Source: Motiliproteus sp. (lineage in GTDB: Bacteria > Pseudomonadota > Gammaproteobacteria > Pseudomonadales > Balneatricaceae). Taken from it: 36,077 bases of DNA. The DNA lies in the NCBI GenBank assembly GCA_026196225.1, contig JAPHRD010000121.1:1-36077 (forward strand), in the 5' to 3' direction. Below the pieces are notes generated by a model. It made no database searches. It was given only the letters and a program-made list of their open reading frames with translations, and was not told where the DNA came from. Position 1 is the first letter of the stretch, and the number at the start of each line of letters is the position of its first letter. Positions 1 to 9,321 of this stretch are shown piece by piece. The position numbers were made by a program, and so were the translations under genes.

Positions 1-95
1 ATGGGTTTTTTAGGTATCCAGTAAGGCTGCTGGCCCTAAATCCATAACGCACAACTGAAAATATCGGTATCAGAGCGGCTCATGAAAAATGCGGG

Positions 96-935
96 CTAGG
101 ATGACTGTAATTCAGCCGAATGTCGCAACCATTGGCTGGGTGACAAACCGGTTCTCTTACGAAATGCTCGAGCCAGTCCAGACGGATTTCCATAGCCCAC
201 CTCATTGGCGATCCAGGCCAGAGGCCGGCCCTCTTTAAGCAGCTTCTGGGCATTACTGATCCGCCACTCCAACAAGTATTCACCTGGGGATTTGCCCAGG
301 GTGGCCTTAAAACGTTCGGCAAATACAGAGCGAGACATTGCCGCTTTCTCCGCCAGACTGGCTAAAGTCCAAGGAGCCCCTGGCTGCTGGTGGATGGCAA
401 CCATCGCCCGCGACAGCTGAGGATCACAGAGTCCAGCCAGCATTCCCTGGTGGGTATAGCCGGTCTCCAGCAGGTGCCGTAGCAGCTGAATGATAAAGAG
501 CTCCATCAGTCTGTTGACCACCGCATCACGCCCTTGCTCCGCAGCAAAAGCTTCTTCAAACAGCATATCGACAATCGTATCCAGCGCTTTGATCTTACAT
601 AGAGGAATGATCAGCGGTGACGGCATGGCGTGAGCCAGGGGGTTATCGGGCCCGGTTCCAAAACGCACGGTGGCACAAACCAGTTCCGCTTCTGATTTTG
701 TGTTTGCCTGAAGCAGATGCGGGGTCGGTCGTGGATAAAAAAGTAGCGATGGTTGTGACAACTCAATCACCGACTCCGCACCATGGCTGATCTTCAACTG
801 GCCGCTACGGAGGATATGAATATGTCCAACCTGACAGTCTGGCTCCTCAAAACGGGACAGATTACAGAGCAGGCCGTGGTAGAACACCCCGGCAGAGACC
901 GAAAACCGGTTTAGTACTTCAGAAAGCTTATCCAC
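96..935 (-). CDS. AraC-family transcriptional regulator with cupin-type sensor domain
   Basis: Cytoplasmic DNA-binding regulator of 279 residues. The N-terminal half (about 1-170) looks like the cupin_6/AraC_binding_2 effector domain: a small beta-rich segment with a GHIHILRSG stretch near residue 37. The C-terminal 100 residues carry the two helix-turn-helix units of the AraC/XylS family, with WTLASLAEKAAMSRSVFAERFK as the first and the family signature IANEVGYGNPSGLARAFRKRTGLSPSQW as the second (both seen in the translation). It is divergent from the cytochrome P460-like gene, sharing a 122-nt intergenic region, so that gene is a plausible target. The effector cannot be told from sequence. 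Family call is firm; the target is inferred. Confidence 0.9.
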   Translation of the reverse strand: MDKLSEVLNRFSVSAGVFYHGLLCNLSRFEEPDCQVGHIHILRSGQLKISHGAESVIELSQPSLLFYPRPTPHLLQANTKSEAELVCATVRFGTGPDNPLAHAMPSPLIIPLCKIKALDTIVDMLFEEAFAAEQGRDAVVNRLMELFIIQLLRHLLETGYTHQGMLAGLCDPQLSRAMVAIHQQPGAPWTLASLAEKAAMSRSVFAERFKATLGKSPGEYLLEWRISNAQKLLKEGRPLAWIANEVGYGNPSGLARAFRKRTGLSPSQWLRHSAELQSS

Positions 936-1057
936 CCCTCACCTCGGACGATTGGGTTCAATTTACGGACGATCTAAAGACTTCGGCTCCCCGCGCTTCG
1001 TTACAGTGATCGCAGGTTTTCCAGCATCGCTTTTTAGAATAAAACGAGGTTACCACC

Positions 1058-1618
1058 ATGAAACTACGTCAAGCGCTTCCCGCTACCCTGGCTGCCCTCA
1101 GCCTGGGCATAACCCTAAGTCAGCCTCTGACTGCTGGCGAATTCAGCCAAGCCGTCGACAGCCAGGGCAATATCTCGCTTCCCGCCGATTTTAGGAAGAA
1201 CATGACTCACCTGGGATCCTGGTTTGTACCCGAAGGCCCAGCTAGCGGCTTTCATGACGTCTACACCGAAAATTCCTCCGTGGAAGCTTTTCGGAGAGAG
1301 GGTAAATTCCCAGACGGAGCCGTACTTATCAAAGAGCTTCGAGCTTCAGAATCAGGGGACTACACCACCGGAAAAGGCGTTCACTACGCCACCTCAACAG
1401 CAACTAAACAGCATTTCGTTATGATCAAAGACAGCAGCAATCGCTTTAAAAATAACGGCTCCTGGGGGGATGGCTGGGGCTGGGCGCTTTTTAAAGGAGG
1501 AGCCGGCAGCCCCAATGTCAGTACTGATTACACAAAAGACTGTCTTGGCTGTCACATCCCGGCAAAAGAGCGCGATTGGCTATATACCGAAGCCTATCCC
1601 ACTCTGTCCGAGCCCTAG
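1058..1618 (+). CDS. Secreted cytochrome P460-like c-type haem protein
   Basis: Protein of 186 residues with a cleavable signal peptide (MKLRQALPATLAALSLGITL, cleavage near LTAGE) and one C-terminal haem c attachment site, CLGCH, at residues 162-166. The body (WFVPEGPASGFHDVYTE, FPDGAVLIKEL, GWGWALF) has the pattern of the cytochrome P460 family, known for hydroxylamine/NO chemistry or as a periplasmic electron carrier. The usual lysine cross-link cannot be confirmed by eye. The start is supported by a GAGG Shine-Dalgarno site about 8 nt upstream. It stands alone, divergent from the AraC regulator and followed by a probable terminator. The physiological substrate is not determinable here; catalytic P460 and a simple electron-transfer role are both possible. 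Confidence 0.85.
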   Translation: MKLRQALPATLAALSLGITLSQPLTAGEFSQAVDSQGNISLPADFRKNMTHLGSWFVPEGPASGFHDVYTENSSVEAFRREGKFPDGAVLIKELRASESGDYTTGKGVHYATSTATKQHFVMIKDSSNRFKNNGSWGDGWGWALFKGGAGSPNVSTDYTKDCLGCHIPAKERDWLYTEAYPTLSEP

Positions 1619-1685
1619 GCAGCGGGGCAATAGTTGCACCAAATTTATCCTGGTCTCTGGACTGGATTAAGCCTTGAGCCAAGTT

Positions 1686-1720
1686 GGCGGGAACACCTAG
1701 CAGGTCGCCCCGCCTTTTTT
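1686..1720 (+). terminator. Rho-independent terminator after the P460-like gene
   Basis: GGCGGG (1686-1691) pairs with CCCGCC (1709-1714) across a 17-nt loop and is followed directly by six T residues. It lies about 70 nt past the cytochrome P460-like stop codon. The long loop lowers confidence. Confidence 0.55.
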
Positions 1721-1960
1721 CCGCAGCCTTTCGTTGTCCTCTTCTTGAATGCTTTCGCTACAGCGCCCTATCCACACACCTCCCCACAAAAACACTCAGA
1801 CACTTATGCAATCAGTACCAAAGTAGCCCGGCAACCGACACTGAAGTACCATCCGCAACGGACCATTTTCTTTTAAGCTACCTTTAGGCGACAAATCTGA
1901 GACAGCAAAGTCCGCCCCGTCCATGGACCTCTGGTAGCGAACCACATTGGGAGTTGCGAC
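1721..1960. other. Intergenic region, no gene recognised
   Basis: The gap between the P460-like gene and the glyoxalase gene spans 1619-1960 (342 nt). Apart from the terminator at 1686-1720 and a GGGAG ribosome-binding site just before 1961, I see no coding sequence with a ribosome-binding site and no recognisable RNA. It presumably holds the promoter of the glyoxalase pair. Confidence 0.5.
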
Positions 1961-2356
1961 ATGACTAAAGCGATCCATTCCATGATTCGAGTTTTCGAAC
2001 TTGATCGATCACTGGATTTTTATCGTAATGCTTTGGAGCTGGACGTCGCTGACCGCTACGATTTCGACGACTTTACCCTGGTTTACCTGCGTAACGACGC
2101 CAACGATTTCGAGCTTGAACTTACCTACAATCACAACCAAGCAGAACCCTACAGCCATGGCACTGGATACGGCCACCTGGCGGTCTGTGTCGAAGACCTG
2201 GACAGCAGCCATGAAAGGTTGTTGCAGCAGCAACTCCAACCTACCGATATCAAAGAGTTCTTCCGAGAAGGCGCATTGATGGCGCGGTTCTTTTTTATCC
2301 AGGATCCAGACGGATATAAGATTGAATTTTTGCAACGCCACGGCCGCTTCCAATAA
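1961..2356 (+). CDS. gloA: Glyoxalase I / lactoylglutathione lyase (VOC family)
   Basis: 131 residues, about the size of bacterial GloA. The enzyme isomerises the methylglyoxal-glutathione hemithioacetal to S-lactoylglutathione in the cytosol. The metal ligands fit the family pattern: His6 (KAIHSMIRV), Glu53 (FELELTYN), His72 (GYGHLAVCV) and Glu122 (DPDGYKIEF). RSLDFYRNALEL and DPDGYKIEF are hallmark segments. A GGGAG ribosome-binding site precedes the ATG. It is followed after 55 nt by a small gene in the same direction, probably co-transcribed. Aldehyde detoxification fits the aldehyde/alcohol-oxidation theme of the neighbourhood, but that link is inference. Confidence 0.88.
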   Translation: MTKAIHSMIRVFELDRSLDFYRNALELDVADRYDFDDFTLVYLRNDANDFELELTYNHNQAEPYSHGTGYGHLAVCVEDLDSSHERLLQQQLQPTDIKEFFREGALMARFFFIQDPDGYKIEFLQRHGRFQ

Positions 2357-2411
2357 CTAAAAGCTGCACCATTTCAATAAATTAAGTGATGGTAAAATAA
2401 GGAAAACAACC

Positions 2412-2774
2412 ATGAGCACCACCGACAACTGCGTTACTATCGTCCCCTATTTCAAGATTCAAGATGGGCAAACCGATGCATTTAAAGCCCTGTGCGAACA
2501 GTGCGTCAGCAACACCGAACCAGAACAAAAATGCCTGTTTTACGGCTTCAGTTTCTATGAGGATATGGCCCATTGCCGGGAGGGGTACCAAGATGCTGAT
2601 GGTTTGCTGATCCACCTGGACAGAATCGGATCACTGCTACAGGAAATTTTGGCCATCGCATCCCTAGAACGCCTGGAAGTTCATGGTCCTGAACAGGAGC
2701 TAGCCAAGCTCCGTGGTCCACTGGCCGAGCTCAGCCCGCAATTCTATACCCTGGAGTACGGCTTCCGCCGCTAA
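2412..2774 (+). CDS. Small cysteine-rich protein, possibly ABM-like ferredoxin fold
   Basis: 120 residues, no signal peptide or membrane segment. Five cysteines lie in the first half (VTIVPYFKIQDG then ALCEQCVSN, EQKCLFYGFSF, MAHCREGYQDADGLL). The order strand - helix - FYGFSFYED - REGYQDADGLLIHLD resembles dimeric alpha-beta-barrel (ABM/Dabb) monooxygenase-like proteins, where the motif YxDxxALxxHL is common. That match is suggestive only. AAGGA lies 8 nt before the ATG, and the gene follows gloA closely, so an operon is likely. I cannot name a substrate. Confidence 0.7.
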   Translation: MSTTDNCVTIVPYFKIQDGQTDAFKALCEQCVSNTEPEQKCLFYGFSFYEDMAHCREGYQDADGLLIHLDRIGSLLQEILAIASLERLEVHGPEQELAKLRGPLAELSPQFYTLEYGFRR

Positions 2775-2800
2775 AACTCGAACAAGGTGCCTTACTTGCT

Positions 2801-2827
2801 GGCAGCCCACTTTAGCGCTGGGCTGCC
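2801..2827 (+). terminator. Hairpin terminator after the gloA pair
   Basis: Perfect 9-bp stem GGCAGCCCA/TGGGCTGCC with a 9-nt loop, 27 nt after the stop codon at 2774. The T-tract downstream is broken (CTGTTCTCGTTTGTTT), so termination may be partial. Confidence 0.6.
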
Positions 2828-2957
2828 CTGTTCTCGTTTGTTTACCCTTTGCTCATCGCCCCTGTTCACTGTCATTTGACCGATCTCACCTTTAAAGCTG
2901 GAATTCCCCCCTGACAATCGGCCACACTTAGATAGATCAAACAACATTCTGGCGATC

Positions 2958-4337
2958 ATGCTAAAAATCTTCGAGCCGCTAAAAGACCACACATTTCGGT
3001 GGCTATTCCTGGGCCAATTAATATCCCTGATCGGTACTGGACTAACTACCGTTGCCCTGGCTCTGTTGGCTTTTGATTTGAGTCCTAGCGATGCCGGCTT
3101 AGTACTAGGTGTAGCGCTGGCGATCAAGATGGTCGCTTATTTAAGCGTTGCTCCAGTCGTTGGAGGTTATGCCAGTCGTTTGCCAAGACGACGCTGGTTG
3201 GCTGGTCTTAATGTCGCTCGGGCAACACTGGTTGCAGTGCTGCCCGTCTGCAGTGAAGTCTGGCAGCTGTTCCTGTTGATGTTCCTGCTCAACGCCCTCG
3301 CTGCCGGCTACACCCCGGTCTATCAAGCCCTGCTGCCCGATATTCTGCCCGATGAACCACGTTATACCGAGGCGTTATCTCTATCCCGTATGGCGATGGA
3401 GATGGAAAGTTTGATGAGCCCGGCGCTGGCGGCACTGCTGTTGATTTTTACCGGCTATACCCTGCTGTTCCAGCTCAATGCCATCGCCTTTATCGGCGCT
3501 GCACTGTTGCTGCTGGCAGCGCAGATCCCCAATGCCAAGATCAGCGACCGCAGTGGCGGTATCTGGCAGCATGTCAGTTTCGGTATCCGCAGCTACATTA
3601 GAACGCCCAGACTCCGGGGCGTATTGCTGCTGAACCTAGCCCTGTCTGCGGCGGGAGCGATGATTATCGTCAATACCGTGGTTTATGTGCGATCCGTGTT
3701 AGGACTCTCTGAGCAGGCCGTGCCGCTATTGATGATAGCGGCAGGATTGGGCTCCATGCTAGCGGCCATCTTACTGCCAAAATTATTGGATCGTTGGCCA
3801 GACCGTTCTGTGATGCTATGGGGGGCAGCTCTGTTAGTCGCAGCGCTCTCAACTGGCTTGTTGCAGCCTGGCTACCTGGCACTCTTCCCCATCTGGTTTA
3901 TCATTGGCATCGGTAGCAGCGTGATTCTGATTCCCACCGGGCGAGTGGTTCGCAACTCCTGTGGAGCCAGCGACCGCAACGACTTCTTCTCGGCCAGTTT
4001 CGCCCTCACCCACGGCATGTGGTTGGTCGCTTATCTGTTGTCCGGCTGGTTGGGCAATCAGTTTGGCATGTCTGGCGCTTTTGGAGGGCTGGCCGTCGTT
4101 TGCCTCCTGGCGACCCTGATGGCGGCACGATACTGGAGCAAAGAAGACCCCGATGCACTCTGGCACCAACATCCCGCTATTCAGCATCAACATCTACACG
4201 TACATGACCAACACCACCAGCACGAACACCAAGGTGACGAAGGCCCCGAACCTCATAGTCACCCCCACCACCATCCAGAACACCGTCATCGTCACCGATT
4301 TACGATCGATGAGCACCACCTTAAATGGCCCGGTTAG
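2958..4337 (+). CDS. MFS exporter with histidine-rich C-terminal tail (probable metal efflux)
   Basis: 459 residues. The first ~395 form an MFS_3-type transporter with about 12 hydrophobic spans, starting FRWLFLGQLISLIGTGLTTV, with the loop-2 basic patch SRLPRRRWLAG. The last ~60 residues are soluble and contain about 20 histidines (HQHLHVHDQHHQHEH, PHSHPHHHPEHRHRHR). MFS proteins with such tails, NreB and NrsD, give nickel resistance, so inner-membrane export of Ni or another divalent metal is the best inference. No metal-responsive regulator lies beside it. No strong ribosome-binding site precedes the ATG. The ends agree with the family; the substrate is unproven. Confidence 0.82.
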   Translation: MLKIFEPLKDHTFRWLFLGQLISLIGTGLTTVALALLAFDLSPSDAGLVLGVALAIKMVAYLSVAPVVGGYASRLPRRRWLAGLNVARATLVAVLPVCSEVWQLFLLMFLLNALAAGYTPVYQALLPDILPDEPRYTEALSLSRMAMEMESLMSPALAALLLIFTGYTLLFQLNAIAFIGAALLLLAAQIPNAKISDRSGGIWQHVSFGIRSYIRTPRLRGVLLLNLALSAAGAMIIVNTVVYVRSVLGLSEQAVPLLMIAAGLGSMLAAILLPKLLDRWPDRSVMLWGAALLVAALSTGLLQPGYLALFPIWFIIGIGSSVILIPTGRVVRNSCGASDRNDFFSASFALTHGMWLVAYLLSGWLGNQFGMSGAFGGLAVVCLLATLMAARYWSKEDPDALWHQHPAIQHQHLHVHDQHHQHEHQGDEGPEPHSHPHHHPEHRHRHRFTIDEHHLKWPG

Positions 4338-4600
4338 GCATCTACTTCAGAGGCTCTTTGCTATCAGGTTGATGGTTGAGATAATCCCCAAGCCATTTTC
4401 TTGAATACTGTTAGGCGACTTCACTCCTATTGCTGCGGGCTTTCCACTAACACTAGAAATTCAACTTAGACCAGTAACCAAAAGAAGACCAAAGACCCCG
4501 GAACGGATTCAGATCAAGAAGGGAATTTGCGTTTTCTAGACTAATCCTGGCGCACACTATACTATCCCGCCGGGACTAAAATTTTATATAAGGAAATGAA

Positions 4601-4996
4601 ATGAAAAAGCTAATTGCGGTTGCTGGAATTTTGGCTGTATCTGGATGTGCAACCCTAGTCAACGACGCTAACATCCCCCTCACCATGAGCTTTTCTGATG
4701 GCAGCGAAGGAAGCTGTGAATTTCAGAACAAGCGCGGCTTGTGGAAGGCAGAGATACCCGGTACTCCAATGATTCGTCGTTCTGATGACCCGCTCATCTA
4801 TCGCTGCGAAACAATTGATGGTCGTAAGGTTGTCGGATCCATTGAAAGCGAAATCGAAGGTGAGAAGCTGGGAGCCAGCGTTGTATTCTTCGACCTCGGC
4901 ATCACCGACGCCATTACCGACAAGCACAGGACTTACCAGCGAAATATTGCTATTCCTGTGAAGCCAAAGAGCTCAGACGCACTCGTAAGCAAATAA
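4601..4996 (+). CDS. Small lipoprotein of unknown function
   Basis: 131 residues. A lipoprotein signal peptide with lipobox AVSGC places the mature N-terminal cysteine at about residue 16. The rest is polar, with CEFQNKRGLWKAEIPGTP and a hydrophobic patch ASVVFFDLGITDAITD; two further cysteines (in GSCEF and YRCET) could form a disulfide. AAGGA lies about 6 nt before the start. It is monocistronic, and its 3' end faces the PQQ operon. Short proteins starting SGCATLVN are seen beside TRL/CsgG-type lipoproteins, but I cannot assign a role. Confidence 0.8.
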   Translation: MKKLIAVAGILAVSGCATLVNDANIPLTMSFSDGSEGSCEFQNKRGLWKAEIPGTPMIRRSDDPLIYRCETIDGRKVVGSIESEIEGEKLGASVVFFDLGITDAITDKHRTYQRNIAIPVKPKSSDALVSK

Positions 4997-5047
4997 TTGA
5001 TGACGCCTCTTCATCAAGAAATCTATGTGATTCTGTGGTGAATTTAC

Positions 5048-5085
5048 TATTGGCAGTCTTTTAAGACCTTTAAAGTCTGCCAATA
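5048..5085. terminator. Inverted repeat between convergent operons
   Basis: Perfect 9-bp arms TATTGGCAG/CTGCCAATA enclose an AT-rich interior that can itself pair (CTTT/AAAG). It lies between the 3' ends of the lipoprotein gene and the PQQ operon. There is no T-run, so a transcript-end stabiliser is as likely as a terminator. Confidence 0.5.
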
Positions 5086-5140
5086 CTCTCAGCCCCCCTA
5101 AATCGCCGCCTTTTTCAAAGCTCTATCTAATTTCTGGTCA

Positions 5141-7039
5141 TTACCGAGCAGTATAAAAATCCAGTTCACGCTGTAAAACTTCGACTCGATTCTCCGCCCG
5201 CTTAAATCCATGCCTTTCTTCTGCAAAGGCGACATACTGCACCTCCAAATCTCGCTCACAGAGCTTGTCATAGAGACCTCGAGTCTGTTCGGCTGGTACC
5301 ACTCTATCCAGTTCGCCCTGAAAAAAAATCACTGGCTTGGCAAAACAGTCAGCTGAAAAGATAGGTGAGCGTTCTCGGTAGCGATCGGCACAGCTATCAG
5401 GATCGCCAATCAGCCAATGCAGATAGTGAGACTCAAATTTGTGGGTCAGCTGATTCAGCCGGTCCAGATCGCTGATGCCATAGTGGCTGGCTCCGGCACA
5501 AAAGCCTTGCTCAAATCCGGGCAGATCGAAACCTGACCGGCACAGAGCCTGCAGAACCGTATAGCCGCCAGCGCTACCGCCACGGATAAAGACTCTTTGA
5601 GGGTCCACCCACCCCTGGGCAATGCAGTAGGCAGCAGCATAGGCGGCGTCCTCGACATCTGTCACACCCCATTGTTCGTGGAGGGCATGGCGGTAATCAC
5701 GACCGTAACCGGTGCTTCCTCGGTAATTGAGATCTAACAGGGCAAAGCCGCGCTGACACCAGTACTGTTTCATCGGGTCATAGCTGGCATTGGCCATCGC
5801 CGTCGGCCCACCATGAAGTTGGATAATCAGCGCCGGTAGCTTCCCCTGTTGGAGATTCTGAGCGGGATAGTAAAATCCATAAGCAGAGCTCTCCCCGGCG
5901 GTTTCAAACTGAATATGATTAGGCAGACTGAAAGCTGCGGAAGACAGCTGGTCGCCATTAAGGTCAGCAAGGACATCGATCTGTGGGGCTTCCAGCAGAT
6001 CACCGCTAATCTTTAGTAACTCAGCACCCTTGTGGGGATACTGGGCGATGGCATAGACCTCCTCCTGGTCCGAAACCACTGATTGCAGTGCAGACCAACG
6101 CTGTGGCAACCGCCGCAAACGTCCATTGCGCAGGTCGATGACCATCAACCCAAAACGTCCCTCTTCGACAAAGCTGCACACCGCCAAGTGATCGCCGATC
6201 AGGGTGTAGCGGCTCAGGCCTAATTGCCACTGCGCAGCCCCTAGCTCTAGCGCCAGCGGTTCTGTAACCGCTTTTAAGTTGCCATCGGTAGAGCAATATA
6301 GATTCCACCAGCCACTACGATCGGAGGTGAAATAGAGGCAACCGTCTTCAGCATATTCCGGTTGGTAGATCGATTCAGATTTGCCGCCAAACCAGCCATC
6401 GGCGAGCTGCTGAATCAGTTGAATATTGCCGCTAGAATCCAGCTGGGCTTCCATCAAACAGGTTGACAGCCAGGGTTGGTCGGGATGATTCCAGCTAAGC
6501 CAGGCCAGCTTGCGACCATCACTGCTAACCCGGGGTGAGGCATAGAAATCAGCCCCCTCTACCAGGACACTGCGTTGACCGTTGTCGGGATCAATAGCGA
6601 CTAGTCGGTTAATCACCTGAGCAGGCAGGTCACCTTCGGGGTGGTATTCCTCCACCGCCAGCAACCGATGATGGCAGTGATCGTAAACCAGATCGCCGTA
6701 GCGATAGCCGGACTGATGGAGCAGGACTTGCAACTCACCCAGGCCATCCTTGCTAACAGGCAAACGGCAAAGAGCCTGATCCTGTTCGCGCACCAACAAC
6801 AATGCATCCCCGGCAACACAGAAGGCGCCACCGCCGTACTCATGCACGCGGCTACGAACGCAAAGATCATCGTCAGTCATCGATTTTGGCAGTCGTTCGC
6901 CGCGCGGGGTAACCACCGATGTGATGGCGCCATTAGGATCGAACTGTAGCCAGTAGACCTGACCGCCAGACACCTGAATCTCCGACCATTCCACTCCCTG
7001 TTGGCAAGCTTCTAGTGCGGAGATTGGCGCTCTATTCAC
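5141..7039 (-). CDS. S9 (prolyl oligopeptidase/acylaminoacyl-peptidase-like) serine peptidase of the PQQ operon
   Basis: 632 residues. An N-terminal beta-propeller-like region (about 1-370) is followed by an alpha/beta-hydrolase domain. The catalytic triad reads as Ser489 (GGSAGGY), Asp578 (GELDRVVP) and His610 (EERHGF); LHGGPTAMANASYDP is the oxyanion-side loop. No signal peptide, so cytoplasmic. The start is GTG, 11 nt after the pqqE stop, so it is co-transcribed. In P. aeruginosa the equivalent place (PA1990, pqqH) also holds an S9 peptidase. A role in releasing or trimming the cross-linked PqqA peptide is inferred from position and family; PqqF/G-type M16 proteases do this in other species. 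Confidence 0.88.
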   Translation of the reverse strand: MNRAPISALEACQQGVEWSEIQVSGGQVYWLQFDPNGAITSVVTPRGERLPKSMTDDDLCVRSRVHEYGGGAFCVAGDALLLVREQDQALCRLPVSKDGLGELQVLLHQSGYRYGDLVYDHCHHRLLAVEEYHPEGDLPAQVINRLVAIDPDNGQRSVLVEGADFYASPRVSSDGRKLAWLSWNHPDQPWLSTCLMEAQLDSSGNIQLIQQLADGWFGGKSESIYQPEYAEDGCLYFTSDRSGWWNLYCSTDGNLKAVTEPLALELGAAQWQLGLSRYTLIGDHLAVCSFVEEGRFGLMVIDLRNGRLRRLPQRWSALQSVVSDQEEVYAIAQYPHKGAELLKISGDLLEAPQIDVLADLNGDQLSSAAFSLPNHIQFETAGESSAYGFYYPAQNLQQGKLPALIIQLHGGPTAMANASYDPMKQYWCQRGFALLDLNYRGSTGYGRDYRHALHEQWGVTDVEDAAYAAAYCIAQGWVDPQRVFIRGGSAGGYTVLQALCRSGFDLPGFEQGFCAGASHYGISDLDRLNQLTHKFESHYLHWLIGDPDSCADRYRERSPIFSADCFAKPVIFFQGELDRVVPAEQTRGLYDKLCERDLEVQYVAFAEERHGFKRAENRVEVLQRELDFYTAR

Positions 7040-7050
7040 AGTCTATTTCT

Positions 7051-8223
7051 CTATCCTTTCCGGGCCAAAGCCTGATCGATATTGCGAGCGTTACGCAGGA
7101 TTAACGGTTGCACGTCATCCTGTGTTTCCGCTTTCAGTCGGGCCTCTTCGATGAGGTGATGGTGAGGAGACTTACTGCACACAGGGTCTGCATTGGCGGC
7201 ATCCCCTGTCATCATAAAGGCCTGGCAACGACAGCCACCAAGATCCTTCTCCTTCTCATCGCAGGAACGACAAGGCTCTTTCATCCAACCGTAACCACGG
7301 AAGTGATTGAAGCCATTGGAGCCATACCAGATCTCCTCCAGAGACATATCACGGACATTGGGGAACTCAATGGGTAACTGACGAGCGCTGTGACAGGGTA
7401 AAGCCATGCCGTCGGGCGTGATAGTCAGAAACATATTACCCCAGCCGTTCATGCAGTCTTTGGGGCGCTCTTCGTAGTAATCCGGCACCACAAAAATCAG
7501 CTTGGGACCGCTGCCATCCAACTCTTCACGATAGCGATTGGTAGTAGCCTCGGCCCGAGCAATCTGCTCACGGCTCGGCAGCAGCTGATCGCGATTGATC
7601 TCTGCCCAACCATAGTACTGAGCGGTAGCCAGCTCGACGTAATCGGCTTCTAATTCGATGGTCAGTTCGATGATCTGGTCGATCTGATCAATATTGTCGC
7701 GATGGATTACGAAGTTAAGCACCATGGGATAACCCTGGGCTTTAACTTCTCGAGCCATCTCCAGCTTCTGCCTGAAGGCCTTGTCGCTGCCCGCCAAGCG
7801 GTTGTTGAGTTCAGCATTGCTGGCCTGAAAACTAACCTGAATATGATCCAGGCCGGCTTTATGGAATACTTCCATGCGCCCAGCATCCAAGCCCATTCCA
7901 GAAGTGATCAGGTTGCTGTAATAGCCCATCTGCCGGGCTTCACGAATCAAGATTTCCAGATCTTTTCGCAACAGCGGCTCACCGCCGGAAAACCCGAGCT
8001 GGGCGGATCCTAGCTGGCGACCTTGAGCAAATACATCGAGCCACTGGTCGGTGGTCAGCTCTTCCCCGCTGTTTTTAAAATCGATGGGATTGGAACAATA
8101 GGAACATTGCAGCGGGCAGCTGTAAGTCAGCTCAGCCAGCAGCCACAGAGGCTGACTGGCACTATTACTACCATGTTCCCGATTCCGGTAATCAGCCTGG
8201 GAATTGGATCCACTGTTGTCCAT
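7051..8223 (-). CDS. pqqE: PqqE, PqqA peptide cyclase (radical SAM/SPASM)
   Basis: 390 residues. PqqE forms the Glu-Tyr carbon-carbon cross-link in PqqA, the first step of PQQ synthesis, with PqqD as chaperone. The radical SAM cluster motif is C36-x3-C40-x2-C43 (CPLQCSYC), followed by [12 protein letters not shown] for SAM binding. The C-terminal SPASM region keeps its cysteines: [31 protein letters not shown] and [10 protein letters not shown]. The start overlaps the 3' end of pqqD by 32 nt, indicating translational coupling. It is a paralogue of the gene at 30068-31228, the two sharing long blocks such as KSPHHH and GDAAN. Confidence 0.96.
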   Translation of the reverse strand: MDNSGSNSQADYRNREHGSNSASQPLWLLAELTYSCPLQCSYCSNPIDFKNSGEELTTDQWLDVFAQGRQLGSAQLGFSGGEPLLRKDLEILIREARQMGYYSNLITSGMGLDAGRMEVFHKAGLDHIQVSFQASNAELNNRLAGSDKAFRQKLEMAREVKAQGYPMVLNFVIHRDNIDQIDQIIELTIELEADYVELATAQYYGWAEINRDQLLPSREQIARAEATTNRYREELDGSGPKLIFVVPDYYEERPKDCMNGWGNMFLTITPDGMALPCHSARQLPIEFPNVRDMSLEEIWYGSNGFNHFRGYGWMKEPCRSCDEKEKDLGGCRCQAFMMTGDAANADPVCSKSPHHHLIEEARLKAETQDDVQPLILRNARNIDQALARKG

Positions 8224-8467
8224 GGGCGTCCTCCAGAAAAGCCATCACGTCGGCGTCGATCCCTTCGGCTTCAGGAAATTTCTGCTGCAACTTGGCGATA
8301 ATCGTCGCCACATCGGCTTCGCCATCACACAGCTGCAGTACTTCAGCCGCACTGCCATTGAGCTTAACCATACCTTCAGGATACAGCAAGACATGTGCAT
8401 CTTGAGCCGGTTCCCACTGCAAACGAAAGTGACGATTGATGGCAGGCACACTATCAGCATTGATCAT
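8192..8467 (-). CDS. pqqD: PqqD, PqqA-binding chaperone
   Basis: 91 residues, the usual PqqD length. It binds the PqqA precursor and delivers it to PqqE. Family features are [25 protein letters not shown] and a [12 protein letters not shown] segment typical of the PqqD/RiPP recognition element fold. Its ATG overlaps the pqqC stop (TAATG), and its 3' end overlaps pqqE. The second PqqD in the window (31197-31493) has the same core motif [13 protein letters not shown]. Confidence 0.95.
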   Translation of the reverse strand: MINADSVPAINRHFRLQWEPAQDAHVLLYPEGMVKLNGSAAEVLQLCDGEADVATIIAKLQQKFPEAEGIDADVMAFLEDAHGQQWIQFPG

Positions 8468-9270
8468 TATAGGATCCCCTGATGATAGCGCACAGGCTGG
8501 CTCAGCTGATCTTTAACCGTATGGTAAGGCTCACGCCCCAACTCATAGGCCATGGACATGGAATCCAGCATCGACCAGAGGATATCCAGCTTAAACTGGA
8601 GGATGTTCAAGGCGTGCTCCTGCTGTTCGCGGGTGTTGAAATAATCCAAGGTAATCTGCAAGCCGTGTTGCACATCGCGACGGGCTTCGGTGAGGCGATT
8701 GCGGAAATACTGGTAACCCTCAGCTTCGATCCAAGGGTAGTCGGTGGGCCAGGTATCCAGACGCGATTGGTGGATAGTCGGTGCAAACAATTCGGTCAGT
8801 GAAGAGCTGGCTGCTTCCTGCCAGCTAGCACGGCGGGCGAAGTTAACGTAGGCGTCCACGGCAAAACGAACGCCGGGCAGTACGTGCTCCAAAGACAAGA
8901 TCTCCTCACGACTCATGCCGCAAGCTTCTCCCAGGCGCAACCAGGCTTCGATACCACCTTCGGCACCCTCGTAACCGTCGTGATCCAACACCCTCTGGAC
9001 CCAATGACGACGAACATCACGCTCGCGACAGTTAGCCAGAATAGCCGCATCTTTCACCGGAATATTGATTTGGTAGTAGAAACGATTGGCGACCCAACCA
9101 CGGATCTGCTCAGGGGTGCAACGACCCTCGTGCATAGCGACATGGTAGGGGTGGTGAATATGGTAAAGCGCGCCTTTATCACGGAGTTTCTTTTCAAACT
9201 CTTCACGGCTCCAGGCCGATAGTTCCATGGAGGCGACGTTGCTCTCACACTGTGATGGATTAGCGGTCAT
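8467..9270 (-). CDS. pqqC: PqqC, pyrroloquinoline-quinone synthase
   Basis: 267 residues. This cofactor-free oxidase carries out the last ring closure and eight-electron oxidation giving PQQ. Recognised from [38 protein letters not shown] and [26 protein letters not shown], all conserved in the TENA/PqqC family. An internal ATG at 9228 ([12 protein letters not shown]) would give 253 residues, closer to the usual length; neither start has a strong ribosome-binding site. Coupled to pqqD by TAATG. The second pqq-like cluster lacks this gene. Confidence 0.95.
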   Translation of the reverse strand: MTANPSQCESNVASMELSAWSREEFEKKLRDKGALYHIHHPYHVAMHEGRCTPEQIRGWVANRFYYQINIPVKDAAILANCRERDVRRHWVQRVLDHDGYEGAEGGIEAWLRLGEACGMSREEILSLEHVLPGVRFAVDAYVNFARRASWQEAASSSLTELFAPTIHQSRLDTWPTDYPWIEAEGYQYFRNRLTEARRDVQHGLQITLDYFNTREQQEHALNILQFKLDILWSMLDSMSMAYELGREPYHTVKDQLSQPVRYHQGIL

Positions 9271-9321
9271 AACTTTTCTCTGCTTATAATCAATTCGTTA
9301 TTGTTATGGGGTTGTTCGTTT

